64,000 nucleotides of DNA, from the NCBI RefSeq assembly GCF_900120175.1, contig NZ_FQLF01000002.1:744001-808000 (forward strand). The letters run 5' to 3'. Positions 46,961 through 57,239 of the stretch are shown here, in pieces. The stretch is from Oceanicoccus sp. KOV_DT_Chl (GTDB lineage: Bacteria > Pseudomonadota > Gammaproteobacteria > Pseudomonadales > Dasaniaceae). The notes beneath the pieces are model-generated. The model was not told the DNA's origin. It worked only from the letters and a program-made list of their open reading frames with translations, and did no database searches. Numbering within the stretch: the stretch's first letter is position 1; every line of letters begins with the position of its first letter. A program made the translations under genes and the position numbers.

Positions 46961-47722
46961 TTATGACTTTCTACTTGTTGCAGATAGATCTAACAAAACG
47001 GGCTTTAGTAATAAAACCGAACCCACAATAACGGTTGACACAGTGATCACCCACATCACACTCGCTGGCTCTCCAATCGCGGAGTTATAAAAAGCCCACG
47101 GTAAACAAAAAACGCCAAAGGCATTCACAATAGTTGTAAAACCGTGCATCGATTGGGCAAGCGTGGATTGTAAAATACCAAAAAAATACACCGTTAAAAA
47201 TGTCGTCAGCAACGGCAAAAACACCACTGGGTCGCCAACAACGCTATAGAGGCTAGCGCAAGAAATAACACCCAGACTGCCCCGGGCAATTTCTTTTGGC
47301 CAATCAAATAAATACATTATTGAAAAAGCCAAAACCAGCGCCAACGACAAAAAAACCAGCCACTGATACTGACCAACACAGGCAATGACATTCAATGCCA
47401 ACGATAAAACAATACAGCTACTAAAAAGCCAGTCACATAGCGTAGGGGTAAAGCCTGATAAATACCATCGATCAAAAGTATTATCAGCAATTTCAAATGC
47501 ACTCCCTATCATCATCAAAACCGCACTAAAATATAGCAATTCAGGCGCGTACAATATTTGCTGGAGATGCTCCCAATAGTAGTAAACAGCCCAAATCAGA
47601 ATTAATGGCGATAATAATGTGAAAGCATGCGCGCCCAAAACCCAAATAGCCGTAGCTAATGGCAAATCAATTTGTCTGGCCATTAGCTGCCATGGCTTTA
47701 TTATTTTTATGGAAGTTTCCAT
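46961..47722 (-). CDS. Polytopic membrane protein of unknown function
   Basis: 253 residues, about eight hydrophobic helices with short loops. The sequence has no motif I recognise; GSAFEIADNTFDRWYLSG is a charged periplasmic-type loop. It lies 14 nt upstream of the NmrA-like gene, so the two are probably cotranscribed. Confidence 0.55.
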   Translation of the reverse strand: METSIKIIKPWQLMARQIDLPLATAIWVLGAHAFTLLSPLILIWAVYYYWEHLQQILYAPELLYFSAVLMMIGSAFEIADNTFDRWYLSGFTPTLCDWLFSSCIVLSLALNVIACVGQYQWLVFLSLALVLAFSIMYLFDWPKEIARGSLGVISCASLYSVVGDPVVFLPLLTTFLTVYFFGILQSTLAQSMHGFTTIVNAFGVFCLPWAFYNSAIGEPASVMWVITVSTVIVGSVLLLKPVLLDLSATSRKS

Positions 47723-48091
47723 AGCCCTTATTATTTCAGCCTATATTTATAGTATTTTTTAATAGCCACCGAATTCAAAAGCAAACAACTACCCACTGAA
47801 GACGGGGCTGTATTAAGTATTAAAAACAATCATATCAAAACTCTATGTAAAGTGATTTTAAGATTGCCAATGCCGAAATACCGTCTATTAGACTCTAGCG
47901 GTGATGGGCTTATAACCCAAGCACAAGCCAATCAACCAGCTGGCTCCTTATCATTCAACATTGCAGGTGGCCTCAAGCGCCTAACTAGTAAAGACAATTA
48001 TTTGATAATTAGAAAAAGAAGGGGGGGGGGGGAATGGGGAGAGAAGCCAATAAGGAAAGAAGCCCCCTTATTGGCTTGGGCTTACAATTTA
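47723..48091. other. Intergenic region with G12 tract and a hairpin
   Basis: About 370 bp without a convincing gene. It has a run of twelve G at 48021-48032 and a stem AGCCAATAAGG / CCTTATTGGCT (about 48044-48076) just after the FHA gene stop, probably an mRNA 3' end for the minus strand although no good T run follows. An 82-codon plus-strand frame crosses the G tract but has no family match. Confidence 0.5.
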
Positions 48092-49048
48092 CTAAGCTAG
48101 CGCAAAATATAAAATTGCTGCAGTGATAACAAAAGCACCTATAGCTAACACCCAGGTAGGCATGCCAGAAGATTTTTCTTTATCTGTATCAGTCACAACC
48201 TTTTTCATCGGCCCGGTATTCTCTTCACTGCTTAACTTAAACAGAAACTCTACCTGACCAAAGCGCACCTTATCACCAGAACTTAGATAACTGGTGAGTC
48301 CTTTATTGTCATTAACATAAGTACCATTGGCCGACATTAAATCGATCAACTTCCAACGTTTACCCTCATGAATCAACTGCGCATGGTTGGTTGAAACACT
48401 GCCATCATCAATTTGTATTTCACAGCTATCGGCCCGACCAATTTCCCATTTTGTCAATTTATCGCGCGTATTGAATTTAAAAACCTTACCTTTAAGGTCG
48501 CCACCCAGACAAACAAGCACAGGCACATCGACATCAATATCATCAACAACCTCATCGCCAGTATCAGCCGCTGTATTTTTTCTCATCATGTCCACAGACA
48601 TGACTTGAGTACCTTCAGTTGATTGATTTGTATCCAAAGCCCAGCTTTTAGGTGGCGTAAATACCTGTGTTTTAGCCTCCAACACTTCTTCGTTGGACGT
48701 CACGTCACCCGAAATGGTGGCATCAGTATCATCAATACCGCCAATCACCGACACTTCATAAGCAAAACTATCAAACTTAATAATGTCGCCATTTTTAGCT
48801 AATACCGGCCCATCTACTTTAGTATCATTTACATAAGTACCATTAGTAGAACCCAAATCTTCAACCAATACCGCACCATCGCCAGCCGAAAGTCGGGCAT
48901 GCTTACGAGAAAGTCGATCCTGATCAATCACCAGATCACTGGCAGAGCCTCGACCGACTATCACTTCACCGTTAACTTCAAAGGGTTCATCACCACCCAA
49001 AGACTTAAGCATGATGCCACTGGCTTGAGAAGTCTCACTTGATGTCAT
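48092..49048 (-). CDS. Double-FHA membrane-anchored protein
   Basis: About 318 residues: FHA1 (about 12-95) with VGRGSASDLVID, SRKHA and STNGT; an acidic linker; FHA2 (about 205-285) with IGRADSCEIQID, STNHA and SANGT; and a C-terminal membrane helix (WVLAIGAFVITAAILYFA). Both FHA domains keep the Arg, Ser and Asn positions needed to bind phosphothreonine. I prefer ATG 49048, with AGG nine bases upstream, over 49069. It is last in the electron-transfer cluster, 94 nt after the PP2C phosphatase. Confidence 0.9.
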   Translation of the reverse strand: MTSSETSQASGIMLKSLGGDEPFEVNGEVIVGRGSASDLVIDQDRLSRKHARLSAGDGAVLVEDLGSTNGTYVNDTKVDGPVLAKNGDIIKFDSFAYEVSVIGGIDDTDATISGDVTSNEEVLEAKTQVFTPPKSWALDTNQSTEGTQVMSVDMMRKNTAADTGDEVVDDIDVDVPVLVCLGGDLKGKVFKFNTRDKLTKWEIGRADSCEIQIDDGSVSTNHAQLIHEGKRWKLIDLMSANGTYVNDNKGLTSYLSSGDKVRFGQVEFLFKLSSEENTGPMKKVVTDTDKEKSSGMPTWVLAIGAFVITAAILYFALA

Positions 49049-49142
49049 TGCTTCGCACCTATTTTTCAATCTTAAAATTTACCGGACAGATCAGGTGTAA
49101 TACTACACCCCTTTGCCCTACGTTTTGATCGGTAATTTACCG

Positions 49143-49979
49143 CTACCGCACTAATACCAGCACCAGTGCAAAAACAACTGCTGCAACGATGCCACCAACT
49201 ATAGGGAGCCACGTTTTTTTAGCCTGTTCAGTCGATAACGACTGCTGCAACCCCTGTAAGGGACTAGCGGCCTTACGACTTTGCGGGTCGATATCAACTA
49301 CAATCACACTGATATTATCCCTACCACCCTTCTCCAACGCCTCATTAATCAAACGCTGGGTAACAGTTTCGCTATTATCAGGCGAACGTAATAATGTACA
49401 AATCTCTTCATCAGTGAGCTCATCATTTAAGCCATCACTGCATAACAAATAGCGATCACCAGAACGAGCATCGCCTTTGATTGAATCAGGATTAGGTTCT
49501 CCGACACCAATACTTTGGGTAATCACATTGCGTTTAGGATGTTTACGCGCTTCCTCTACGGTAATGCCATTATCTTTTAACCATTCCAAATACGAATGAT
49601 CTCTGGTCAACAACTCTAACTGGTTATCACGTAAACGATAAGCACGACTATCACCTACCCAAGCAATATTATACTGATTGCCCGTAGTACTCATAGCGAC
49701 AACCGTTGCCCCCATGCCTTTGGCTTTTGCATTTAGCCCAGCTTCAATAGTCACTGCCTGGTGTGCGGATTCAATTGCTGATGCCAGTGATTCACCCTCG
49801 TTATAGGAAGAGCGCAAACGCTTAACTACAATTTCACTGGCCACTTCACCACAGGCATGACCACCCATACCATCAGCAACAATCCACAAATGAGAATCAG
49901 CGCTACCAAAGATATTATCCTCGTTATGATCCCTCACCCGGCCAGGATGAGTTTTTGCATCAAACTGTATAAACGTCAT
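49143..49979 (-). CDS. PP2C-type Ser/Thr protein phosphatase with C-terminal membrane anchor
   Basis: 278 residues. Metal-binding aspartates are in VRDHNEDNI, VADGMGGHACGE, CSDGLNDELT and GGRDNISV, the full Stp1/PppA set. A C-terminal helix (about 257-277, IVGGIVAAVVFALVLVLV) ties it to the membrane. It would remove phosphates from Ser/Thr targets, presumably including ligands of the neighbouring FHA domains. No Ser/Thr kinase is in the window. It begins 8 nt after the c554-like gene. Confidence 0.93.
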   Translation of the reverse strand: MTFIQFDAKTHPGRVRDHNEDNIFGSADSHLWIVADGMGGHACGEVASEIVVKRLRSSYNEGESLASAIESAHQAVTIEAGLNAKAKGMGATVVAMSTTGNQYNIAWVGDSRAYRLRDNQLELLTRDHSYLEWLKDNGITVEEARKHPKRNVITQSIGVGEPNPDSIKGDARSGDRYLLCSDGLNDELTDEEICTLLRSPDNSETVTQRLINEALEKGGRDNISVIVVDIDPQSRKAASPLQGLQQSLSTEQAKKTWLPIVGGIVAAVVFALVLVLVR

Positions 49980-49987
49980 AAATGATC

Positions 49988-51298
49988 TCAGTTAAACGCG
50001 CCTTTTACAGTCGCTGCTACCGATTTAAATTGCTGCGGCTTGAAGCGATCTTCGTCTTCAAGCGTACCGTAAAGAGAATCCAGCTGCTTTTCCAACTGGC
50101 CATCTTGCTTCAGTGCAATAGTGATACTTTCAATCGCTAAAAAGGCTTGCTCCGCTGTTGAGAAATCACGGTATTCACCAGCAGCTGCCTGCTTTAACAA
50201 TCGCGCTCTGACCGACCTGGTTTGCTGAGCAGTATACTTAGTAGCGGTTAGCGGCTTTTCCAAAGCAGTAACTATTCCCGACAGGTCTGCCACTGCCTTT
50301 TTCAGTGCAGATTTATTCGTAACTGACGCGGCGTGCATGGCGACAATTGCTGCTTTTAGCTTCCCGCTTTGCTTTGGTAATACTTCATTTGTCAGCTCTA
50401 ATAACATCAAAAAATTTGCATCGTTCAAGCGAATAACACCTGGTGGTATTCCCGCTTTAGCCGAGGTCGCTTGCCAGCGTATATCCGACATTGGGTGATG
50501 GCAGGCATGACAATCATAAAAGTACAGCTCGGGAACCAAATGATCATCACTGATTAAATATTTACCCATTAGATCCAAGCTGGATTTAGTTGTTTCAAGC
50601 TGACCGACAATCCACATACTGAAACCACTAAATTCACCCTTACGCTTCAGGTAATCTGCATCGATGAGGTAGTGCGAAGGCTGGTTGGCGGTAAAGGTTT
50701 CCAGTTCAAAGGTCAGGCGAGGATGTCCAGCGCCCATAATCTTGTGATTAGCTAATTTATCTTTGGTTCCATAGTGACAAGATAAGCACAACTTAGCTCG
50801 GGCAACCCCGTCTTCGGTAGCAAACATATTCTTATCCAGATTTTGTTGATGGGTCACCCCTTCTTCGGTGTGACTCTCTATCCACTGTTCACCGCCGCCA
50901 TGGCAGGCTTCACAGCCGACCCCATCATTGATCTGAAATTTTGGACCTCGTTTATCTTTAGCGACATTATCCGCATGACAATCCAGGCAGATTTTAGCGG
51001 TATGAGCACTTTTCAACCCCAGATTTTTAGCAATACGCTTGGATTCATCCGATAACAAGGTCTGATAAGCACGCGCATGCCGGTCCTCAGTTGACCAGGT
51101 CCGGTACTCATTGAGCATAACATTTTCGTCTTTAACCGGTTTACTCTTGCCATGACAGACGCTACTGGCACAACTGGCTACACCCAAGTGTTTATCCGCA
51201 TCATATTGAGGCAAAGCGGAGACCAGCGGGGAAACCAATAACGAGATCACCGCTGTGATAAATAATGGGCGTTTGATGGAGCTGCTAGCATTGAACAC
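49988..51298 (-). CDS. Periplasmic multiheme cytochrome c, c554-like
   Basis: 436 residues with a signal peptide (cleavage near VSA-LP). Heme-binding motifs: CASSVCH (a CX4CH site), CLDCH, CEACH, CLSCH and CHACH, so five hemes are likely. The region with GDGVGCEACHGG and MGAGHPRLTFELETFTANQPSHY is the cytochrome c554-type fold; the C-terminal 170 residues are helical without hemes. The start is GTG with AGG upstream. It lies between the decaheme-LVIVD gene and the phosphatase, and could shuttle electrons in the periplasm. Confidence 0.88.
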   Translation of the reverse strand: MFNASSSIKRPLFITAVISLLVSPLVSALPQYDADKHLGVASCASSVCHGKSKPVKDENVMLNEYRTWSTEDRHARAYQTLLSDESKRIAKNLGLKSAHTAKICLDCHADNVAKDKRGPKFQINDGVGCEACHGGGEQWIESHTEEGVTHQQNLDKNMFATEDGVARAKLCLSCHYGTKDKLANHKIMGAGHPRLTFELETFTANQPSHYLIDADYLKRKGEFSGFSMWIVGQLETTKSSLDLMGKYLISDDHLVPELYFYDCHACHHPMSDIRWQATSAKAGIPPGVIRLNDANFLMLLELTNEVLPKQSGKLKAAIVAMHAASVTNKSALKKAVADLSGIVTALEKPLTATKYTAQQTRSVRARLLKQAAAGEYRDFSTAEQAFLAIESITIALKQDGQLEKQLDSLYGTLEDEDRFKPQQFKSVAATVKGAFN

Positions 51299-51470
51299 GG
51301 CGAATACCTATTATTTTAATCGTGTAAATTTTATTCATTGTTATGATCATTTACGCACCGTCTTCACAAGCCCATAAACAAAAACTGGCCTTTCAGTAAA
51401 GATTGAAAGACCAGAGCAAGTATAGGCAATAAATCAGCACCGCACAGTGAACAGGTTAAATAATTTGGCG

Positions 51471-54400
51471 CTATTTAGGCTGATTCTCCACTGTCCAGGG
51501 CTTACCGTCTTTACCCAAATAAAGCCGCTGCATTTCTTCTTTATTCAATGGTCTTGATCCGCGGCGGCCAAATACGGATATTTGCCCACCTGTCTCATCA
51601 ACGCCACGGTCACGCTCTAATGGCCGCGATAAACTCAGCGCCGCCTTGCCGGTTTTGTATTGCGCGATTAATTGCGGTTTAGGCTCAGGACTAAAACCAT
51701 AGAATTTAGGCTGACTCTCAGGAGAGGTCAGCTGTAATACCTTCAACCCCCCCTTACCATCTGCCACATACCCCATCAGCGAGGCGTTAGTTGTCGCTAC
51801 TATCACATCACGGCTGTCCTCCAGAGCACCTCCGGCGTTAAACCGCTGGTACTCCTGCATCGCTGCAGGCTGGGTAATATCTACAATCACCACACCTTCG
51901 TCGCCGGCGGCAACATAAGCGTAAGTCCGTGCCAAATGCATTTTGTAAGCATTGTTGATCGCTATCGTATTATTGGGCAGCAGCTTCGGCGCGTTGACAT
52001 TCGTGACATCAATGACTTTTAAACCGTCTGCATCAGTCACAAACAAATAACGGAACTGTAAAGCCGTTGCCCGGGCATCCTCCATGGCCACCACAAACAC
52101 CGTTTTCGGCTCCAGCGGATTATCCATATCAATAATCGCTACCCCGGCATCGGTAGTGATATAGAGATAATGACCACCAATAGTCACGTGGCGCGCACCG
52201 CGTAAGACATTGCCTTCATTCCAGGTCAGGGCCCGCTCGATGAAGTTATTGCGCGGCTCACCATCCATGAATGTGTCAATATCAACCAGAATCAAACCTT
52301 CTTCTGCATCTATAATTACCGCGTAATTGTAGATCGGGTGGAAAGGTTGTTCCTGATTATCAATCCGCATTAAATCACCTTCATTTTGTGAAGGGCGAAT
52401 CGGCTGATTAGACGGTAATGCAACACAGGTCGCATTCTTGGAGTCAATATGAGCATCGTGTCCCAGCGCACTGAAAGGTGCGGTGATAATCCGCTGCGAA
52501 ATACCTTTATTGGCAATGCTGGCGACATCGTATACCTGCATCCCGTCTTCACCTTCCGCTACATAGAGATATTCACCACGCAGCTGCAAACAATTAGCCA
52601 CACCTGCTGAGTGCTGATGCGCATTTTGCAGCGCCATTAAATTATCCAAATGCTGCTGATACCAATCAGGATAGGCATACTTGTGTAAATAACTGCCTAT
52701 GACCGCTTGCGGCTCATCCCACTCAGTAACCTGTACTGCCGAGATCTCACCATCACCACCTAGCCAGGCGTTATAGCCAACGAAATTAATATAATTAGTA
52801 CCGTGCATTAATAACTGCGCCATGATGGCATTGTTATCATCCGATTTTGATACGTGGCAATCTTCACAGGTTTTGGTTTCGGTTTTACGCACCGTATGCG
52901 GGAAATGCGGATTCATTGCCTGCGAGCTGAAACCACTGGATGCGATTGGCGGCTGTTGGATATAAATTTTCTCGCGATTGGAGTTAGTCGAAGACAATAC
53001 CAACGCCGAGGTTGAACGTGTCGGTGCAATCTTGCCACCTTTAGCGGGGCCACGACGACCCAACATAAAGATTTGATCACGCGCCACCTGCGGATTATAG
53101 GTCGCAAAATTTCGACTTTCGCCGCCTTCATAGTGATGCCGCTCAGTTTTCCAGTTAGCTTCTATCGGCAAGTGACAACCGCCACAACTGGTAGTCCATG
53201 AAGTGTGGCAGGTATAACACTCCATATCATCATTGGAGTGCGCCAACTGATCGGCCGGTACATCCTTACCCCAATTTTGCTTGTCAGTATCCTTGCTCAT
53301 TAATTTAGCTCGAGCGGCTTTCTCGTTGTACTCTTTATGGCCTGGAGTCACACTGTCTTTTACCAAACTCAGCTGCCATTCTTTTTCAGGGTCTAACGAA
53401 GCACGCTGGAATAATTTGTCACCAATCCACTCAAAGCGACGACGACCATCAGGGGTTCTCAGCAGCGATAAATCTGCACCACCTTCCAATGCCGCGGGCC
53501 TGAAGTAAACAAATTAGGATAGTCCTGGGAGGTACCATGACAATCTTTACAATCTATCTCTACCGCTAAAGCCACCTCACCATAGATGTGGCCGTTACCG
53601 TGGTTATCCTGACCAAAGTGACAATCGACACAATGCATGCCCACATCGACGTGAATCGATGACATATGGACGGCTTTTTTAAATTTATCAGGATCTTCAT
53701 CAGCGACTTTCTCACCTTCAGCGTCTAACAAGTTACCTTTGCGGTCACGCTTGAAAATTGCGCGGAAGTTCCAGCCATGGCCGTGGTAATCGGCGAACTG
53801 GGTATCTTCCATTTCATCATTTTTATCCCAGACCGATTTAAGGAAATCTACACTAGCCCACTTACCTCGTGGCGCTGCACCTTCCGGGTTGCGATCCAAT
53901 ACATCTAACGTTTCTTCGTGCGATGGGTATTGCTGTTTCTCCGGCCACATCCGCGGCGCATCGGATTCATAATCCCACATGGTGTAACCCAGGAAGGTAT
54001 TCATAAACATATTGGGCTGATGCATATGGCAAATCATGCACTGGCTGGTAGGAATTGCACGAGTAAACGTATGCTGTAAGGGGTGCCCTTTTTCGTCCTT
54101 GCTAATAGTTGGGTCAACCGTAATTGATTTACCGTCATGGCCATACTGGGCATAAGGACCCGAGTGACGCGGATCACGATCATTAGCATAAACCACGTGA
54201 CAGGAAGCGCAGCCGGAGTTGCGATAATCACCAGGCTGGTCATTGGTGCCAATAAACCAGGTAAAAGGATCATTCAGCCGCGTTTTGGTGATGTTAATAA
54301 TCGGCACCGAAATTCTACCGCCTGTTCCTTCACCACGATTTGACTGTTTGATATCAGGCCGACCAGGTTCTTCCAATCGCTGAATTTGCCCGAGATTACT

Positions 54401-55249
54401 AGGTAATCCGGTCTCAGGAAACAAGTTAGTAATGTTGCGACCGCCGCGCTCAAAAACACGGAAAATATCACCTGGCTTAGTCGTCTCCCAAGCGGGTAGA
54501 GGGTACAACGCTTCGATAATACCTTTATCCGCAGCTGCTTGTTTTAATTCATCGGGGATCACCGGCCCTTTAATCAACTGGCCTTCACCGTCACGATTAT
54601 AAGACTCACCCAGAAAATAATTTTTGTTCGGTAAAATGCCATTGTTATAAGACGCACCACCCCACAACATAGCGCCAGTAGTATGCAAACTACGGATAGA
54701 CGCTTCTATCGTTGACTGGTGACATGCACCACAGGCTTCAGACACAATGCGGTTATCAGATGGATTAATAAAACGAATAAATTCAGGACTTTCATGATTA
54801 AGCAAAGCATAAGTCCGCTCAGGATTACGACTGCTCGGCGTTGGCCACTTATCGGGAATTCTTGGCAATACGTGCGCGTCGCTCATTGCCGCTAGATACG
54901 CTTCCTCACCTTGCTCAGCACCTTCAGGCCGGAATACCGAAGTATTACCACCATGACAATCAGTACAACCCAGCTTAATGCCTGGATTAACATGCATGGT
55001 TTTACTATCAGTACTGGTATGGCAACTGACACAGCTATCGCTCTTACTATCCATTTCCGCCTGCGACTGCGAAGCCGGCGCATTAGGCGCCTTCACATAG
55101 TCACGCTCTACCGCGTGATACATTGAAGAAGCCTGAAGAGTAGTACTCAACAATACGGCCACCAACACCGCCAATACTGGCGCAAGTGAACGCAGCGTGT
55201 ATTTAACCGTGTGAGCCAGACGTGCTTTAAGTTTTATTGACGCAGTCAT
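51471..55249 (-). CDS. Decaheme cytochrome c fused to an LVIVD beta-propeller (single-base frameshift)
   Basis: One gene of about 1,259 residues, split at 53494-53500 by a lost base: restoring it reads FTSGPAALEGGADLSLL and joins the two frames. It has a signal peptide, then seven CXXCH in the first part (CVSCH, CTDCH, CGACH, CASCH, CMICH, CVDCH, CKDCH) and three in the second (CYTCH, CGGCH, CEDCH). The last third has about five LVIVD-type repeats (YLYVAEGEDGMQVYDV, YLYITTDAGVAIIDM, YLFVTDADGLKVIDV, YAYVAAGDEGVVIVDI), a beta-propeller. I start at ATG 55249; the frame opens at a TTG 15 nt earlier. The protein is periplasmic or surface-exposed. Confidence 0.88.
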
Positions 55250-55376
55250 TGTCTTAATGTCCAAATATTAAATTTCAGCTTGATTTGAAAAGTGCAGTTC
55301 AAACAGCCAACAGTCCCAATAGATCTAACACTTTAATGATGTTTTAAAAATCCAATAACTTAGCAGTGCCAACCTA

Positions 55377-57230
55377 TTAATAGGCCAACACTAAGTTAAA
55401 CAGAAAATAATCAGCATCAGTATCTTCGAATAAGTCGTCGTAACCATCACCCGGTAACAGCGTGGCGTAGGAGGCGCGCACCACAATATTTTGCGTCATC
55501 CAAGGTCGATAAATAAGCGACAAAGATAAATCCTGACCGATTTCCTTATCAATACTGCCTTGATTACGCGCCACTTCCAGCACCGCGGTATCATCAAAAT
55601 ATAATTGATTAAAATTACCGCTTAAACGTAATTCAGGTGTTAAATCCATATCAAAACCAACACCGGCAAGAATAATCCCCGGGTTAGTGAAGTTTGATTG
55701 CCCTAATTCTTTGGATGACCGCATCGAGTTCAACACACCGTTACGTGAAGATAGCGCTACCCGACCGCCACCGACTAGTGGCACATTTTGACGAATCCAG
55801 AAACTGGTATCACTACCGGCAAACTGCGGGTTTTCAAAAATAGCATCAAAGCCAGTCGCTTTATCATCGTATGGATCTTCATCACCACTACCGTAAAGAA
55901 AGGAAACACGCGGACGGAACCAATCAAAGTCCATCGATAGTTCAGCAGCAAAAAACGCCGCAGAAATATCAACTTTCTCATCCACAAATACACCGGGATC
56001 GGTTTCGCCAAACGCATAATAAGCCGATGTAGTCAGATTCAATCGTCCGATGTGACCATCGCCGTTATAGCCGAGATAAGTCACATCATAGCCACGAGGT
56101 ACTTCACGCCCCAGCGAGGCAGGTCTGGCAATAAAACCATTATTATCGAAAAAGAACTCACCCTCCTCCTCATTTTTATTGTGGATAAGAGTCACTTGTG
56201 ACATAAAACCTTTCACAAATAAATCTTGCCAATATAAATTGGCTGCAAACACATAATCATCGCGGAAGGGTTTGCCTTGATCATTCAGACCGCTGTTGGT
56301 GTCTTTTTCCATCCGTTGAAATAAAGCCAAATTATATTGAAAAATATTATTGTCACGGTTACCAAACAGACGGATACCAAATTGGTTGTCCTGGAATAAA
56401 AACCCACGGAAATCCGAACTAAAGGGTTGAATACCAACACGGATACTATCGAAATCATAACGGTCAGATACATTGCGCAAATGCACATCAACAAACGCCG
56501 CTTGAATACCAATATGGCTGTCATGCCGAGTATCATCACGGGCAGGATCAACATTAATACCCTGTACTTCTTCCAGCTCGACGTAGTTGTAATTGATCAC
56601 TGGGATTAAGCGAAATTCATAATCCGGTGGACGAAATACGGTATCACCTTTATACCAAACAAATTCCATCAATAAGTTTTGATTGAGTATCAACTGATCT
56701 TCATCGCCGTATATATCAATACGACCAGGCGCTATAGTAGAGCTCGCGCCTACAGGGGTAGGTAACTCGCGTTTTTCATAGATGGAATCAGAAATAACGT
56801 TGAGACTAAAAAACCAATCCTCACCGTACACAGGCTTATCACCTTTCAAAGTATTGCGATGATAAGGGTCGTACCAATTATCTTCATAGCCCAGTGCATC
56901 AACAATACGCCAACGGTCAGGGATAGGCACTGAGGCAACATAGTCCTCAATAGTAGGACGAGGGATAGGCGACACCGGATTAGGTTTACCTTGCCTTGAA
57001 GGTGCCACCTCTTTATTTCGACGCTGCTGACCATCTGCGGTTTTGCTTTCAGCGGCAACGGCTTCCGGCTCACAAATAACCACTTCCTTTCCCGGACGGC
57101 GGCGCTTGGCACTGCGGCTATCGGCTTCGGCAGCATCTACACAATCAGCCTGTGCATAAACGGGTAAACTCAACCCTTGCACGCACATACCCAATACCAC
57201 CGATGTAATTATTGATAATTTTTTCATCAT
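55377..57230 (-). CDS. Outer-membrane beta-barrel protein (putative porin partner of cytochromes)
   Basis: 617 residues. A signal peptide (about 1-26, ending PVYA) precedes a basic, Pro-rich segment (SAKRRRPGKE, PVSPIPRP) and a long barrel of amphipathic strands ending in the aromatic terminal strand FLFNLVLAY. RIDIYGDEDQLILNQNLLMEFVWYKG and GRLNLTTSAYYAFGETDPG are typical strands. No family could be named with certainty; DUF1302-like or MtrB/PioB-like roles are possible. It sits between the HbpS lipoprotein (10 nt) and the decaheme gene, as expected for the sheath of a porin-cytochrome conduit. Confidence 0.75.
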   Translation of the reverse strand: MMKKLSIITSVVLGMCVQGLSLPVYAQADCVDAAEADSRSAKRRRPGKEVVICEPEAVAAESKTADGQQRRNKEVAPSRQGKPNPVSPIPRPTIEDYVASVPIPDRWRIVDALGYEDNWYDPYHRNTLKGDKPVYGEDWFFSLNVISDSIYEKRELPTPVGASSTIAPGRIDIYGDEDQLILNQNLLMEFVWYKGDTVFRPPDYEFRLIPVINYNYVELEEVQGINVDPARDDTRHDSHIGIQAAFVDVHLRNVSDRYDFDSIRVGIQPFSSDFRGFLFQDNQFGIRLFGNRDNNIFQYNLALFQRMEKDTNSGLNDQGKPFRDDYVFAANLYWQDLFVKGFMSQVTLIHNKNEEEGEFFFDNNGFIARPASLGREVPRGYDVTYLGYNGDGHIGRLNLTTSAYYAFGETDPGVFVDEKVDISAAFFAAELSMDFDWFRPRVSFLYGSGDEDPYDDKATGFDAIFENPQFAGSDTSFWIRQNVPLVGGGRVALSSRNGVLNSMRSSKELGQSNFTNPGIILAGVGFDMDLTPELRLSGNFNQLYFDDTAVLEVARNQGSIDKEIGQDLSLSLIYRPWMTQNIVVRASYATLLPGDGYDDLFEDTDADYFLFNLVLAY

Positions 57231-57239
57231 GGCTTCGCT

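Noticed and set aside
47852-48100. 82-codon plus-strand frame upstream of the FHA gene's 3' end
   Set aside because: It runs through a G12 tract, overlaps the end of a real gene, has no ribosome-binding site and no recognisable domain.
5669-53500. Programmed ribosomal frameshifting as the cause of the split genes
   Set aside because: The sites lack a shared slippery heptamer or consistent downstream structure, lie in unrelated housekeeping genes, and mostly involve loss of one G or C.
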